Part shown: piece after piece, positions 45,194 to 58,886 of the stretch
Position numbering within the stretch: position 1 is the first letter of the stretch
Layout: each line of letters starts with the position of its first letter
Assembly (NCBI RefSeq): GCF_900104025.1
Contig: NZ_FNIQ01000007.1
Coordinates: 62,001 to 126,000, forward strand
Direction of reading: 5' to 3'
From: Geodermatophilus sp. DSM 45219
GTDB lineage: Bacteria > Actinomycetota > Actinomycetes > Mycobacteriales > Geodermatophilaceae
DNA: 64,000 nt
Translations under genes and position numbers: made by a program
The notes under the pieces: generated by a model
The model's database searches: none
The model's input: only the letters and a program-made list of their open reading frames with translations
What the model was told of the DNA's origin: nothing

Positions 45194-45675
45194 TCGGCCT
45201 CGCCGATGGCGGCCAGCGCGGCGGCGCGCGCCTCGGCGTCGAGCCGGTCGACGAACAGCACGCCGTCGAGGTGGTCGACCTCGTGCTGCACCGCGCGGGC
45301 CAGCAGGTGCGAGCCCTCGACGCGGACCGGCTCGCCGTGCACGTCGAAGCCGGTGGCGGCGACGTACAGGTGCCGGCGGCAGTCGAAGGTGAAGCCGGGG
45401 ATCGACAGGCAGCCCTCGGGGCCCTCCTCGGTCTCCTCCCCCACCGGCGTCACCTCGGGGTTGACCAGGTGGCCGACCTCGCCGTCGACGAACCAGGTGA
45501 ACACCCGCAGCCCGACACCGATCTGCGGCGCGGCCAGCCCGGCGCCGCCGGCGGCGTGCATCGTGTCGGTGAGGTCGTCGACCAGCCGGCGCAGCTCCTG
45601 GTCGAAGTCGACGACCGGGGCGGCGGGGGTGCGGAGCACCGGATCGCCCAGCAGCCGGATGGGGGTCACGCTCAC
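45142..45675 (-). CDS. def: Peptide deformylase
   Basis: 177 residues from GTG 45675. All three metalloprotease motifs are present: [10 protein letters not shown] (near 45-54), EGCLSIPG (near 92-99) with the Cys metal ligand, and QHEVDHLDG (near 134-142) with HExxH. It removes the formyl group from nascent proteins. TACGAT lies 6 nt before the GTG with no ribosome-binding site, suggesting a leaderless def-fmt-rsmB mRNA. Confidence 0.95.
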   Translation of the reverse strand: MSVTPIRLLGDPVLRTPAAPVVDFDQELRRLVDDLTDTMHAAGGAGLAAPQIGVGLRVFTWFVDGEVGHLVNPEVTPVGEETEEGPEGCLSIPGFTFDCRRHLYVAATGFDVHGEPVRVEGSHLLARAVQHEVDHLDGVLFVDRLDAEARAAALAAIGEAEWAGAGAWVPRVEASPH

Positions 45676-45681
45676 CGGTCG

Positions 45682-45687
45682 ATCGTA
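45682..45687 (-). promoter_or_regulatory. -10 element TACGAT, probable leaderless promoter of def
   Basis: On the minus strand TACGAT is followed by 6 nt and then GTG 45675. It fits TANNNT at the same spacing as before the DUF222/HNH and EamA genes. Confidence 0.45.
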
Positions 45688-45740
45688 GGTGGCGGCGCTG
45701 CGCCGTCCCCCGGGCCGGGCCCCGGGGGACGGTCCGGCGC

Positions 45741-46439
45741 TCAGGAGGCGAGCCGCACCGCGGACTTGGCGGCGGTCAGGTGCGCGCCCTGCCCGGCCAG
45801 CTGCTGGGCGCCCTCGGCGGCGTCGACGCCCGCCTGCTCGGGGAAGGTCGCGTCGTGGGCCTCGACCGCGCCCTGGAAGTCCACCAGGTCGCCCTCCCGC
45901 ACCTGGTACGGCGACTCGCCGGCCTCTCCGGTCAGCTGCACCCACACCCGCTCGGTCTCGGAGGTGCCGAGCCAGAAGCCCTCGTCGGCCGGGACGGACA
46001 GCACGCGGGCACCGGTGGCGGTCACCTGCTGGCCCGACAGCCCGGCCAGCGCCGTCGCGGCGTCCGGGCCGGCGGCCAGCGCCAGCACCTGCTGTCCGTC
46101 GGCCGTCACGACCTGGCCACCGGCGGCCGGGCCCCCGGCCGCGCCGCCCGACGGGGCGGCCGGGGACGAGGCGCCGGCGGAGGCCGAGGACGACGGGCCC
46201 GCGGAGGCGGTACCCGAGCCACCGGCAGCCTGGGACGTCTGCGCCGCCGGGTCGGAGCCCGCCTCCGGGTCGCTGCCGGAGCACTGGCTCAGCAGCAGCG
46301 CCAGGACGACGAGCCCGGCCAGCAGCAGCGCCCCGATCAGCAGGCCGCGACGGCGTCCGCCGGCGCGGTCGCCACCGCCCACGGGCGTGGCCCCGCGCTG
46401 CTGTCCAGGGCCGGTCGACGGCGTGCGCGACTCACTCAC
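45741..46439 (-). CDS. Membrane-anchored extracytoplasmic protein, unknown
   Basis: 232 residues from GTG 46439, with GAGGAG about 9 nt upstream. A short basic cytoplasmic start (about 1-31, ending GGRRRG) is followed by one membrane helix (about 33-51, [19 protein letters not shown]). A Ser/Ala/Gly-rich linker leads to a compact domain (about 108-230). This includes [18 protein letters not shown] and [13 protein letters not shown], a beta-rich pattern reminiscent of OB-like domains. No named family is recognised. The first cysteine follows the helix directly (SQCSG), but there is no lipobox in the usual position. Confidence 0.7.
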   Translation of the reverse strand: MSESRTPSTGPGQQRGATPVGGGDRAGGRRRGLLIGALLLAGLVVLALLLSQCSGSDPEAGSDPAAQTSQAAGGSGTASAGPSSSASAGASSPAAPSGGAAGGPAAGGQVVTADGQQVLALAAGPDAATALAGLSGQQVTATGARVLSVPADEGFWLGTSETERVWVQLTGEAGESPYQVREGDLVDFQGAVEAHDATFPEQAGVDAAEGAQQLAGQGAHLTAAKSAVRLAS

Positions 46440-46846
46440 TCGGTGCTCCTCGGGGGTCCGCTCGTCCGCGCGGACGACCTCGCGGGCGACTGCCCCGGCG
46501 TTCCGTCACGGGCCCCCGACCGGGGGCCGGCCACACCTACCCTTTGGTGCTTACGACGTAAACGGATACACCGCGGTGAGGCCGAGGTCATCACCGCGCC
46601 CAGCCCCTGGGGCTCTCCGCCGCTCGGCCCGTCGTCGGGCCGCGACGGCTCAGCGGGACGGTGACGGCCAGGACGGCGACCAGCAGGACCGGGCCCGGCA
46701 GGATCCGTCGGATCCAGCGGCACAGGTCCGAGGGCTACGGGTCGCCAGGCCGGGGATCGGTGGCCGTCACGGCAGCGCTCCCCGGACGCCGCGGCCGGGC
46801 CGCTGTGCGCACCACTACCCCGGGCGGCCCGCCCGACACCCGCCGG
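46440..46846. other. Gap of about 400 bases without a gene
   Basis: The gap lies between the unknown membrane protein and priA, both on the minus strand. It contains an AT-richer patch near 46540-46570; read on the minus strand, GTTTAC is followed after 17 nt by GTAGGT, a possible promoter for the membrane protein gene. A short hydrophobic frame near 46630-46730 has no usable start codon. No repeats or RNA genes are apparent. Confidence 0.45.
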
Positions 46847-48781
46847 TCAGACCAGCTCGAGCGGATCCAGCTGGACGCGGACGTGCTCGGCGACCTTCTT
46901 GGCGCTGCGCACGCCCTGCACCTCCGCGAGCGCGTGCGCCAGCGCCACCCCCTCGCCGCGCGGCACCCGTACCAGGAAGCGCTCCCGCTCCCCCTCCTGC
47001 CCCTGCCGCGGCGGCTCGGGCACCGGACCGAGCAGGTCGGCGTCGGCCGGCAGGCGGGCGGCCGCCAGGAACTCCGCGAGCGCGGCCGGGGAGCCCGACA
47101 GCGACGCCATCCGGGTCGCCGGCGGGAAGCCCAGCTCGCGCCGGTCGGCCAGCTCGCGGGCGGCCAGCCAGCCCGGGTCCCAGCGCACCAGCGCCTGGAC
47201 GACGGGGTGCGCGGCGTCGGCGGCCACGACCACCTGCCCGCCGGCCGCCGCGGGGCGGACCAGCGTGGCGGCGTTCACCCAGCGCCGCAGCGTCTCCTCC
47301 CCCGCCCGCAGGTCGGCCCGGCCCAGCAGCGCCCAGGAGTCCAGCAGCAGCGCCGCCCCGTAGCCGCCCTCGGCGACCGGCTCCGCGCCCGGGGTGGCGA
47401 CCACCAGCGCCGGCCCGCCGGGCACGGAGGCCAGCACGCCCGAGCTCCGGCCGGAGACCCGCACGGCCGCGCCGGGGAAGGCCCGGCCCAGCTCCTCGGC
47501 GGTCCGGGCGGCACCGACGACGGAGGCCCGCAGCTTGGTCCCGTGGCAGTACGGGCAGTCGAAGGTGGCCGCGGGCCGGGCGCACCACCGGCAGGCCGGC
47601 ACCCGTGACCCCCCCGGCCCGGGCGTGGCGGCGACGCCCAGCGGCCCGGAGCAGACCGCGCAGCGGGCGGGGGCCCGGCAGCGGTCGCAGGCCAGCCCGG
47701 GCGCGTAGCCGGCCCGCGGGACCTGCACGAGCACCGGTGCGCCGTCGGAGAGGGCCTGCCGCGCTGCCCGATGGGCGAGGCTGGGCAGCCGCGCCGTGCG
47801 GGCGGCCGGGTCGCGGGCCAGCTCGGCGTCGGCACCCAGCGCCTGCACGCGGGGGGACGCCGCACGCAGGGTGGCGCGGTCGGCGACCAGCTCGTGCGCC
47901 CAGCCGCTCTCCACCAGCAGCTGCGCCTCGGCGGTCCGCGCGGTGGCGGCGACGACGGCCGCGCACGAGGACAGGTGCGCGCGGTGGACCAGCACGTCGC
48001 GGGCGTGGGCGTAGGGCGCGCGGGGTTCGGCGTGCAGGTCGTCGCCGTCGTCCCAGATGGCGACCAGCCCGAGGTCGGCGACGGGGGCGAAGACGGCGGC
48101 GCGGGTGCCGAGCACCACCGTGGCGGTGCCGCGGACGGCCTCCAGGTAGCGCCGGTAGCGGGCGTCGGGTGCGGCGTCGGCGCGCAGCACGACGACCGAC
48201 CCCTGCGGCAGCCGCGCCTCGGCAGCGGCGGCGAGCCGGTCGAGGTCGCGGCCGTCCGGGGTCACGACCAGGGCGCCCCGGCCGCCGGAGAGCGCGGCCT
48301 GGCACAGCTCGGCGAGCCGGGCCGGCCAGTCCTCGCCGGGCAGGGCCGTCCACACCGCCCGGGCGGGCCGCCCCTCGGCGACGGCGGTCAGCAGCGCCGG
48401 GCCGGTCGGGTACCGGGCGAACCCGGCCGGGTCCGGCGGTGGCGGCGGTGGCGGCGGCTCGGCCGGAGGGCGCTTCTCGGCCGCGGCCCGGCGGGGCGGG
48501 ACGGCCAGCCGCAGCACGTCGGTGACCGTGCCGCCCCAGCGTTCCGCCACCGCCCGGGCCAGCGTGACCACCTGCGGGGTGAGCACCGGCTCCGGGGAGA
48601 CCAGCTTGGCCAGCGGGGCGAGCCTCCCGCCGTGCTCGGTGCTCTCGGCGAGCTCCAGCACGAACCCGTCGACCAGCTGCCCGGCGAACCGCACGCGGAC
48701 CCGGCAGCCGGCCCGGACGTCGGCGGCCAGGTCGTCGGGCACGGCGTAGTCGAAGGGCCGGTCCAGGTGGGCCAGGGGCAC
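46847..48781 (-). CDS. priA: Primosomal protein N' (PriA), probably without helicase activity
   Basis: 644 residues from GTG 48781. The 3'-DNA-binding domain starts PLAHLDRPFDYAVPDDL. The helicase core lacks a Walker A motif (GALVVTPDGRDL where GxGKT is expected), as in other actinobacterial PriA proteins. The zinc-binding region with four C-x2-C pairs (CDRC, CAVC, CRWC, CPYC, about 395-445) is intact. The GTG start truncates the first beta strand: the same frame continues upstream with GAKRVARVVVDV, which aligns with the usual N-terminus. Up to the in-frame stop at 48911 there is no ATG, GTG or TTG; CTG 48871, with GGAGA 5 nt upstream, could be the true start. Confidence 0.88.
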   Translation of the reverse strand: MPLAHLDRPFDYAVPDDLAADVRAGCRVRVRFAGQLVDGFVLELAESTEHGGRLAPLAKLVSPEPVLTPQVVTLARAVAERWGGTVTDVLRLAVPPRRAAAEKRPPAEPPPPPPPPDPAGFARYPTGPALLTAVAEGRPARAVWTALPGEDWPARLAELCQAALSGGRGALVVTPDGRDLDRLAAAAEARLPQGSVVVLRADAAPDARYRRYLEAVRGTATVVLGTRAAVFAPVADLGLVAIWDDGDDLHAEPRAPYAHARDVLVHRAHLSSCAAVVAATARTAEAQLLVESGWAHELVADRATLRAASPRVQALGADAELARDPAARTARLPSLAHRAARQALSDGAPVLVQVPRAGYAPGLACDRCRAPARCAVCSGPLGVAATPGPGGSRVPACRWCARPAATFDCPYCHGTKLRASVVGAARTAEELGRAFPGAAVRVSGRSSGVLASVPGGPALVVATPGAEPVAEGGYGAALLLDSWALLGRADLRAGEETLRRWVNAATLVRPAAAGGQVVVAADAAHPVVQALVRWDPGWLAARELADRRELGFPPATRMASLSGSPAALAEFLAAARLPADADLLGPVPEPPRQGQEGERERFLVRVPRGEGVALAHALAEVQGVRSAKKVAEHVRVQLDPLELV

Positions 48782-48937
48782 GTCGACGACGACCCGGGCG
48801 ACCCGCTTCGCCCCCGCCCGGAGGCTCGCCCCGAGCTCGCGAGGGACGAGGGGGGCGGGGTCCTTCGACAGCGCGGTCTCCGTTCGGCAGGGGCGTCGTC
48901 CCGAGTGTGGTCACCCATGACGACAGGACCCGGCAGC

Positions 48938-48989
48938 GATGTGCGCCCGTGGCGCATCCTGCGGACAGGACGCGCCACGGGCGCACATC
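48938..48989. repeat. 18-bp perfect inverted repeat between metK and priA
   Basis: GATGTGCGCCCGTGGCGC (48938-48955) and its exact reverse complement (48972-48989) can be extended by five more pairs after one mismatch. It lies 26 bp beyond the metK stop on the minus strand and upstream of priA. It probably terminates metK, or it is a dispersed palindrome. Confidence 0.65.
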
Positions 48990-49015
48990 ACCGAGCGGGT
49001 GTGGGTGATCCGGCG

Positions 49016-50212
<1,197 letters not shown>

Positions 50213-50321
50213 GCGGTACTCCCTGGGGGTCGGGAACGGTGGGGGGCGCCCGGGCGCGGACGTCCTGTCGGGTGGCACGTTACCGGCGCGCGCCCTGCGG
50301 GGTGTCGGGCTCGGGCGGGGC

Positions 50322-51533
50322 TCACCCCAGCCGGGGGGCGACGACGTCCCAGACCCCGGCGGCCACGGCGTCCTTGCTGCCCTCCGGCAGCTCGGTCACC
50401 GAGCCGTCGGCGGACAGGACGACGGCGGCGTTGTCGGCCCGGCCGAACACGCGGCCGCCCGAGACGTCGTTGACCACGAGCAGGTCGCAGCCCTTGCGGG
50501 CGAGCTTGGCCCGGGCGTGGGTGAGGACGTCGCCGTCGTCGTCGCCGGTCTCGGCGGCGAACCCGACGACCAGCTGGCCGGCCGGGCGCTTGGCGACCAG
50601 CTCGGCCAGGACGTCGGGGTTGCGCACCAGCGGGACGGCGTCGGGTTCGGCGGCGCTGCCCTTCTTCAGCTTGGTGGCCGCGACCGAGGCCGGCCGGAAG
50701 TCGGCGACCGCGGCGGACATCACGACGACGTCCGCCTCGCCCGACTCCGCCACCATCGCCGTCCGCAGCTCCTCGGCCGTGCCCACCGGGACGACGCGGA
50801 CGCCGAACGGCACCGGCAGCTCGGCGTTGGCCGCCACCAGCACCACCTCGGCCCCGCGGGCCGCGGCCACCCGGGCCAGCGCCCAGCCCTGCTTCCCCGA
50901 GGAGCGGTTGCCGAGGTAGCGGACCGGGTCCAGCGGCTCGCGGGTGCCGCCGGCGCTGATCACGACCCGGCGGCCGGCCAGGTCGGGGGTGAGCGCGGCC
51001 GCCCCGGCGGCGAGCACCACCGAGGCCAGCGCCGCGATGTCGGCCGGCTCGGGCAGCCGGCCGGGGCCGGAGTCGGGGCCGGTGAGCCGGCCGACCGCGG
51101 GCGGGAGCACGACCGCGCCGCGCCGGCGCAGCGTGGCCACGTTGTCCTGCGTGGCCGGGTGCAGCCACATCTCGGTGTGCATGGCCGGGGCGAAGACCAC
51201 CGGGCAGTGTGCGGCGAGCAGGCTGGCGGTCAGCAGGTCGTCGGCGCGCCCGGCCGCGGCGCGGGCGAGCAGGTCGGCGGTGGCCGGTGCGACGACGACG
51301 AGGTCGGCGGTCTGCCCGATCCGGACGTGCGCGACCTCGTCGACGTCGCTCCAGACGTCGGTGGTGACGGGATTGCCCGAGAGCGCCTCGAAGGTCGCCG
51401 CACCCACGAAGTGCAGCGCCGCGGGCGTGGGGACGACGCGGACGTCGTGCCCGGCCTCGGTGAACGCGCGGACCAGCAGGGCGGCCTTGTAGGCGGCCAC
51501 GCCCCCGGCGACCCCCAGCACGATGCGGCTCAT
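50322..51533 (-). CDS. coaBC: Bifunctional phosphopantothenoylcysteine decarboxylase / phosphopantothenate-cysteine ligase
   Basis: 403 residues from ATG 51533, with GGAGG 9 nt upstream; an ATG three codons earlier (51542) touches that site. The CoaC flavodoxin-like domain (about 1-175) has [13 protein letters not shown], the catalytic His in VAHVRIG, and APAMHTEMW with PAMN-like substrate contacts. The CoaB domain (about 185-403) has [24 protein letters not shown]. These are two consecutive steps of coenzyme A synthesis. The symbol dfp is also used. Confidence 0.95.
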   Translation of the reverse strand: MSRIVLGVAGGVAAYKAALLVRAFTEAGHDVRVVPTPAALHFVGAATFEALSGNPVTTDVWSDVDEVAHVRIGQTADLVVVAPATADLLARAAAGRADDLLTASLLAAHCPVVFAPAMHTEMWLHPATQDNVATLRRRGAVVLPPAVGRLTGPDSGPGRLPEPADIAALASVVLAAGAAALTPDLAGRRVVISAGGTREPLDPVRYLGNRSSGKQGWALARVAAARGAEVVLVAANAELPVPFGVRVVPVGTAEELRTAMVAESGEADVVVMSAAVADFRPASVAATKLKKGSAAEPDAVPLVRNPDVLAELVAKRPAGQLVVGFAAETGDDDGDVLTHARAKLARKGCDLLVVNDVSGGRVFGRADNAAVVLSADGSVTELPEGSKDAVAAGVWDVVAPRLG

Positions 51534-51559
51534 GCCGTCCATCCTCCCGCAGACACGGC

Positions 51560-51587
51560 GATGCCCCCGGCGCAGGCCGGGGGCATC
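51560..51587 (-). terminator. 12-bp hairpin between rpoZ and coaBC
   Basis: GATGCCCCCGGC (51560-51571) and GCCGGGGGCATC (51576-51587) form a perfect stem with a 4-nt loop, upstream of coaBC on the minus strand. It could terminate the mihF-gmk-rpoZ transcript. Confidence 0.65.
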
Positions 51588-51606
51588 ACTCGTGAGGTGC
51601 CGGAAC

Positions 51607-51717
51607 GGCCCCGTCGCAGGGTCCCGCCGCGAGCGTGCGAGCGGTGGGGGGCGACGGGCGGAAGGACCCCGCCCTCCCCACCCTCCGCACGCTCAGGGCG
51701 GGTCCCGGGACGGGGCC
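51607..51717. repeat. Structured intergenic element with terminal inverted repeats, abutting the rpoZ stop
   Basis: Outer arms GGCCCCGTC (51607-51615) and GACGGGGCC (51709-51717) enclose further pairing segments: GCAGGGTCCCGCC opposite GGCGGGTCCC, and GAGCGTGCG opposite CGCACGCTC. The whole 111 bp can fold as one long hairpin. It ends exactly at the rpoZ stop codon. The outer stem equals that after the HTH-MurA gene (26643-26683), and GCAGGGTCCCGCCGCGAGC recurs at 10241-10259. Confidence 0.65.
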
Positions 51718-51981
51718 TCAGTTCTCGCCGGCGGTGTGGGTGAGCAGGCCCTCGTTGATCTCGCGCAGGGCGATGGAGAGCGGCTTCTCCTGCGGAGCGG
51801 TGTCGACCAGCGGGCCGACGTACTCCAGCAGGCCCTCGGAGAGCTGGCTGTAGTAGGCGTTGATCTGGCGCGCGCGCTTGGCGGCGAAGATCACCAGGCC
51901 GTACTTGCTGCTGGTGCGCTCGAGCAGCTCGTCGATCGGCGGGTTGGTGATGCCCTCGGGGGCGGGTGCGACTCCGGACAC
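51718..51981 (-). CDS. rpoZ: RNA polymerase omega subunit
   Basis: 87 residues. [29 protein letters not shown] (landmarks [23 protein letters not shown]) is the conserved core, followed by [11 protein letters not shown] near 70. It assists assembly of RNA polymerase. It follows gmk by 15 nt, the usual mihF-gmk-rpoZ order of actinobacteria. Confidence 0.95.
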   Translation of the reverse strand: MSGVAPAPEGITNPPIDELLERTSSKYGLVIFAAKRARQINAYYSQLSEGLLEYVGPLVDTAPQEKPLSIALREINEGLLTHTAGEN

Positions 51982-51996
51982 GGGCGGGCGTGCTCC

Positions 51997-52644
51997 TCAG
52001 ATCGGTTCGGCGGGCGGCGATGCGATGGCCCGCTGCTCGTGGGCGTCGCTGCTCGGGGCGGTGCCCGGCCACGGCGCAGTCAGCAATCCTACCAACTCGT
52101 CGGCGGCGCGGGCCACGTCGTCGTTGACGACCACCACGTCGAACTCCCCCGCTGCGTCCAGCTCGGCCTGCGCGATGGCCAGCCGGCGCTCCTGGACCGC
52201 CGGCGGCTCGGAGCCCCGGCCGGCCAGCCGGGACACCAGCTCCCCCCACGAGGGCGGGGCCAGGAACACCAGCTGGGCCTCGGCATCGCGCCCGCGGACC
52301 TGCCGGGCGCCCTGCAGCTCGATCTCCAGCAGCGCCGGGGCACCGGCGGCCAGGCGGGCGCGCACCGGGGCCACCGGCGTGCCGTAGCGGTTGCCGGCGT
52401 ACTCGGCCCACTCGAGCAGGCCGTCCTCGGCGATCAGCCGGTCGAACTCGGCGTCACCGACGAAGTGGTAGTGCACCCCGTCGACCTCACCGGGACGGCG
52501 GGCGCGGGTGGTGACCGACACCGACACCCAGACCTCCGGGTGCCGGCGCCGGACCTCCGCCACGACCGTGCCCTTGCCGACCCCGGAGGGTCCGGAGAGC
52601 ACGGTCAGCCGAGCCGGGGGGTGCTCCTCGGCAGCAGGTGCCAC
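51997..52644 (-). CDS. gmk: Guanylate kinase
   Basis: 215 residues from GTG 52644. The P-loop GPSGVGKGT (near 17-25) differs from the commonest GPSGxGKST at one position but is functional in relatives. [22 protein letters not shown] near 42-63 forms the GMP-binding region. A C-terminal extension of about 20 residues follows LLTAPWP. It phosphorylates GMP with ATP. Confidence 0.95.
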   Translation of the reverse strand: MAPAAEEHPPARLTVLSGPSGVGKGTVVAEVRRRHPEVWVSVSVTTRARRPGEVDGVHYHFVGDAEFDRLIAEDGLLEWAEYAGNRYGTPVAPVRARLAAGAPALLEIELQGARQVRGRDAEAQLVFLAPPSWGELVSRLAGRGSEPPAVQERRLAIAQAELDAAGEFDVVVVNDDVARAADELVGLLTAPWPGTAPSSDAHEQRAIASPPAEPI

Positions 52645-52684
52645 TCGTCGTCGTCCTCGACCTCCGGGTGCCTGGTCCTGCGGG

Positions 52685-53035
52685 TCAGCCCTCGACGGGT
52701 ACCTGCTCGGCGGCGACCTTCTCGCCGCCGAACTCCGTCTCGAGGGCCCGCCGCTGGTTGGCACCCAGACCGCGCACCCGGCGGGTCGGGGAGATCTCGA
52801 GCCGCTCCATGATCTTCGCAGCCCGGGCCTTGCCCACGCCGGGCAGGGACTCCAGCACCGCGGAGACGCGCATCTTGCCGATCACCTCGTCGGTCTCGCC
52901 CTGGCGCAGGACGTCACCGACCGTGGCGCCCTTGCTCTTGAGCCGCTCGCGCAGCTCGGCTCGGGCCTTTCGGGCGGCCGCCGCCTTCTCGAGGGCCGCG
53001 GCGCGCTGTTCGGGGGACAGGTCAGGGAGGGGCAT
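52685..53035 (-). CDS. mihF: Actinobacterial integration host factor
   Basis: 116 residues from ATG 53035. A charged N-terminal helix ([29 protein letters not shown], landmarks only) precedes a helix-two-turns-helix DNA-binding region with [23 protein letters not shown] near 62-84 and [11 protein letters not shown]. This is the mIHF family, unrelated to enterobacterial IHF. It is a nucleoid protein essential in mycobacteria. Promoter elements are identifiable about 90 nt upstream. Confidence 0.94.
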   Translation of the reverse strand: MPLPDLSPEQRAAALEKAAAARKARAELRERLKSKGATVGDVLRQGETDEVIGKMRVSAVLESLPGVGKARAAKIMERLEISPTRRVRGLGANQRRALETEFGGEKVAAEQVPVEG

Positions 53036-53128
53036 GGTGCGACCCAATCTGTCGTCGCCGGTCATCGGATCGACCGGCGGGGGCTCGGGCTGTGTCGGGG
53101 GCAGGACTCACTGCTGAGCCTGTCGGTC

Positions 53129-53157
53129 AACCTAGCTCCCGACATATGCGCAGGTCA
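53129..53157 (-). promoter_or_regulatory. Promoter of the mihF-gmk-rpoZ unit
   Basis: On the minus strand TGACCT (53157-53152) is separated by 17 nt from TAGGTT (53134-53129). Transcription would begin near 53122, giving a leader of about 87 nt. The rest of the 351-bp gap between pyrF and mihF holds a pyrF terminator hairpin but no gene that I can see. Confidence 0.6.
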
Positions 53158-53352
53158 CGCCCGCTTGAACCCCGGGTTCCCGGCTTTCGGTGAGGGCGTC
53201 CCGACTCTGCGTCGAGCACTCCCGTCACGCGCGGTCATCGCCGCAGGTCAGCGGCTGCTGCGCCCCGTCCTCGTACGTCGGGGTATCGGACGGACCCGTG
53301 CCGACACGCCGCGGGCGACACGCCAGGGCCGGGAGGAAACCCGCTGGTGAGC

Positions 53353-53383
53353 GGCCGGACCGGCCGGTTCTGCCGGCCCGGCC
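53353..53383 (-). terminator. Hairpin after pyrF
   Basis: GGCCGGACCGGC (53353-53364) and GCCGGCCCGGCC (53372-53383) pair with one mismatch around a 7-nt loop. They start 3 nt beyond the pyrF stop and probably end the pyrimidine operon. Confidence 0.6.
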
Positions 53384-53386
53384 CCG

Positions 53387-54217
53387 TCACCCGGCGAGGG
53401 CCGCGGCCCAGCGCGCGGCGGCGTCCCGCAGCCCGGCCGGGTCGGGCCCGGCGGCGAGCACGTCCCGGGAGACGGTGGGCACGACGGCGGTGTCGCGTCC
53501 GAAGAGCCGGCGCAGGTCGGCGACCGAGCCGCCCTGCGCACCCAGGCCCGGTGCGAGCACCGGGCCACCGAGTCCGGCCAGGTCCACGTCGAGCTCCGGC
53601 AGGGTCGCCCCGACGACGACGCCGAAGGAGCCGGAGCCGTCGTCGGCGTTCCAGCCGCGGACGGTGTCGACCACGACCTGGGCCACGCTCCTGCCCGGGC
53701 CGGACGGCGGCCCGCCCACCAGCGCGTGCTGCAGCGTCCCGGCGTCGGGGTTGGAGGTGCGGGCCAGCACGAACAGCCCGCCACCGTGCGCCCGGGCGGT
53801 GTCGACGGCCGGCTGCAGCGCCCCCGTGCCCAGGTAGGGGCTCACGGTGAGCGCGTCGGCGGCCATCGGGTGGTCCGGGCGCAGCACGTCGGCGTAGGCG
53901 TCCATCGTCGATCCGATGTCGCCGCGCTTGGCGTCGAGCAGCACCAGCGCACCGGCCGCCCGGGCGCGGGCGACGGCGTCCTCCAGCACCGCCAGCCCGC
54001 GGGAGCCGTGCCGCTCGTAGAAGGCCAGCTGCGGCTTGAGGACGGCGACGGTGCCGGCCAGGGCGTCGACGACGGTGTCGGTGAAGCGCGCCAGGCCCGC
54101 GGGGCTGTCGGGCAGGCCCCAGCGCGCCAGCAGCGGCACGTGCGGGTCGATGCCCACGCACAGTGGCCCGCGGGCGGCGACGGCGTCGGCGAGACGCTGC
54201 CCGAACGGCGCGGTCAC
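53387..54217 (-). CDS. pyrF: Orotidine 5'-phosphate decarboxylase (type 2)
   Basis: 276 residues from GTG 54217 (GTGA overlap with pyrD). LCVGIDPHVPLL near 19-30, KPQLAFYERHG near 62 and LLDAKRGDIGSTMDAYA near 94-110 with the catalytic D-x-K-R-x-D motif are those of the longer actinobacterial form. GLGAQGG near 230 is the phosphate-binding loop. It makes UMP from OMP, the last step, and is the last gene of the operon. Confidence 0.95.
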   Translation of the reverse strand: MTAPFGQRLADAVAARGPLCVGIDPHVPLLARWGLPDSPAGLARFTDTVVDALAGTVAVLKPQLAFYERHGSRGLAVLEDAVARARAAGALVLLDAKRGDIGSTMDAYADVLRPDHPMAADALTVSPYLGTGALQPAVDTARAHGGGLFVLARTSNPDAGTLQHALVGGPPSGPGRSVAQVVVDTVRGWNADDGSGSFGVVVGATLPELDVDLAGLGGPVLAPGLGAQGGSVADLRRLFGRDTAVVPTVSRDVLAAGPDPAGLRDAAARWAAALAG

Positions 54218-55592
54218 CGCGTCACCGCCCGGGGCAGCGTCTCCCCCAGCGCGGCGACGCAGTCCCGGGCCAGGTGCGGGTCGGCGAACGCCCCGGAAGC
54301 CGACTGCACCGCGTCGGCGCCGGCCGCGAACAGCGCCTCGAACGAGGCCGGGTCGGTGACCCCGCCCATCGCCAGGACGTCGAAGTGCCGTCCGCCCGCC
54401 TCGCGGAGCGCGACCAGCCGGCGGGTGAGGTCGAGGGCCGAGTCGCGCACCGCGACGCCCGACAGCCCGGCGAGCTCGCGGCCGGGGAAGGTCGGCTCGC
54501 CGTCGCTGCGGCGCACCCGGCTCTGCAGCGTGTTGATGCCCGCGATCCCGTCGACCAGCGGCGCCAACCGGGGCACCAGCGCGGCCAGCCGGGCCTCGTC
54601 GAGCCAGGAGAGCTTGGCGACCAGCCCGGTGCGGTCGTCCAGCGCGCGGCGCACGCCCTCGACCACGGCGACGGTGGCGTCGGCGTCCAGGCACAGCGGC
54701 GGCTTGACCCCGGCAGCGGCCGAGGGGCTGAGCGTGTTGGGGCAGGACAGGTTCAGCTCGACGACGGTGCCGCCGGCCTCCTCGGCCAGCCGCGCGGTGC
54801 GGGCGAAGTCCTCGACCAGGGCGGTGCCGTCGCCCTCCCCCATCACGCTGACCAGCAGCAGCTGGTCCTCGCCCACGGCGGCCAGCGAGCGCTCGAGGTC
54901 GGGCATCCACTCCCCGGGGGCCGGGGAGGGGACGCCGAAGGAGTTGACCGTGCTGACGTCGGCCGAGCCGGGCGGCACCCAGTCCCACGGGTCGGCGGTG
55001 ACGTCGGCGGCCGCACCCGCGGGCAGGCTGCGCGTCTCCCGGGCCGCGAACACCCAGTTGGGCCGGTCGTTGGGCGCGTGCGCGCGGCTGCGGACGGTCT
55101 TGTAGGTCAGCACGTTCCAGCCGTTGCCGGCGTTGTGCCGCACCCACGCCTCCCCGCCGTTGAGCACGCACGCCGGGATCCCGATCGGCAGGCCCACGTC
55201 GCGGCCGAGCACCCGCCAGCGCCGTCCCCCGGCCACCGGGCGCTCGGCCAGCCGGGGGCCGAGCGGGCGGTCGATGTTGTCCCGGTAGGAGCCCAGCACG
55301 TCGTAGGCCGGGGTGAGCACACCCGCCTCGGCGAGCACGTCCGCGGCGCCGGAGAGGAACAGCACCCGGGTGAGCAGCGGCAGGTCGTCGTCCGCCACGT
55401 CGTCCGTGGCCAGCCGGCGGGCCAGCCCCTCGGCCGCCGCGGCCAGCGCGTCGAGCTCGGCCTGCGGCGGCCGCCCGAACCGGGTCACCCCGGCGAGGAA
55501 CGCCGTGGGCAGGTCATCGACCTGCCCACGGCGCGCCAGCTCGTCCCGCACCCGGCCGACCGTGCCGGTGCCCCCCGCACGCGCCAGGCTGC

Positions 55593-55596
<4 letters not shown>
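54214..55596 (-). CDS. pyrD: Dihydroorotate dehydrogenase-like protein in the pyrD position
   Basis: 460 residues from GTG 55596 (GTGA with carB). It is longer than and different from the class 2 PyrD common in actinobacteria. The first about 125 residues are a helical extra region. The flavin barrel starts near [33 protein letters not shown] near 267-285 has Cys at the catalytic-base position of class 1 enzymes, and [28 protein letters not shown] near 415-442 is the phosphate site. It retains no recognisable class 2 N-terminal membrane helix. No pyrK is adjacent, so it is not a standard class 1B enzyme either. Its place between carB and pyrF argues that it oxidises dihydroorotate; the electron acceptor is unknown. 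Confidence 0.75.

Positions 55597-58885
<3,289 letters not shown>

Positions 58886-58886
<1 letters not shown>

Noticed and set aside
46630..46730. A short minus-strand hydrophobic frame (RILPGPVLLVAVLAVTVPL) that looks like a micro membrane protein
   Set aside because: No ATG, GTG or TTG in frame after the upstream stop and no ribosome-binding site; probably chance.
50213..50321. Possible SAM riboswitch upstream of metK
   Set aside because: Only 109 bp, no recognisable SAM-I/II/IV core, and an ordinary ribosome-binding site.
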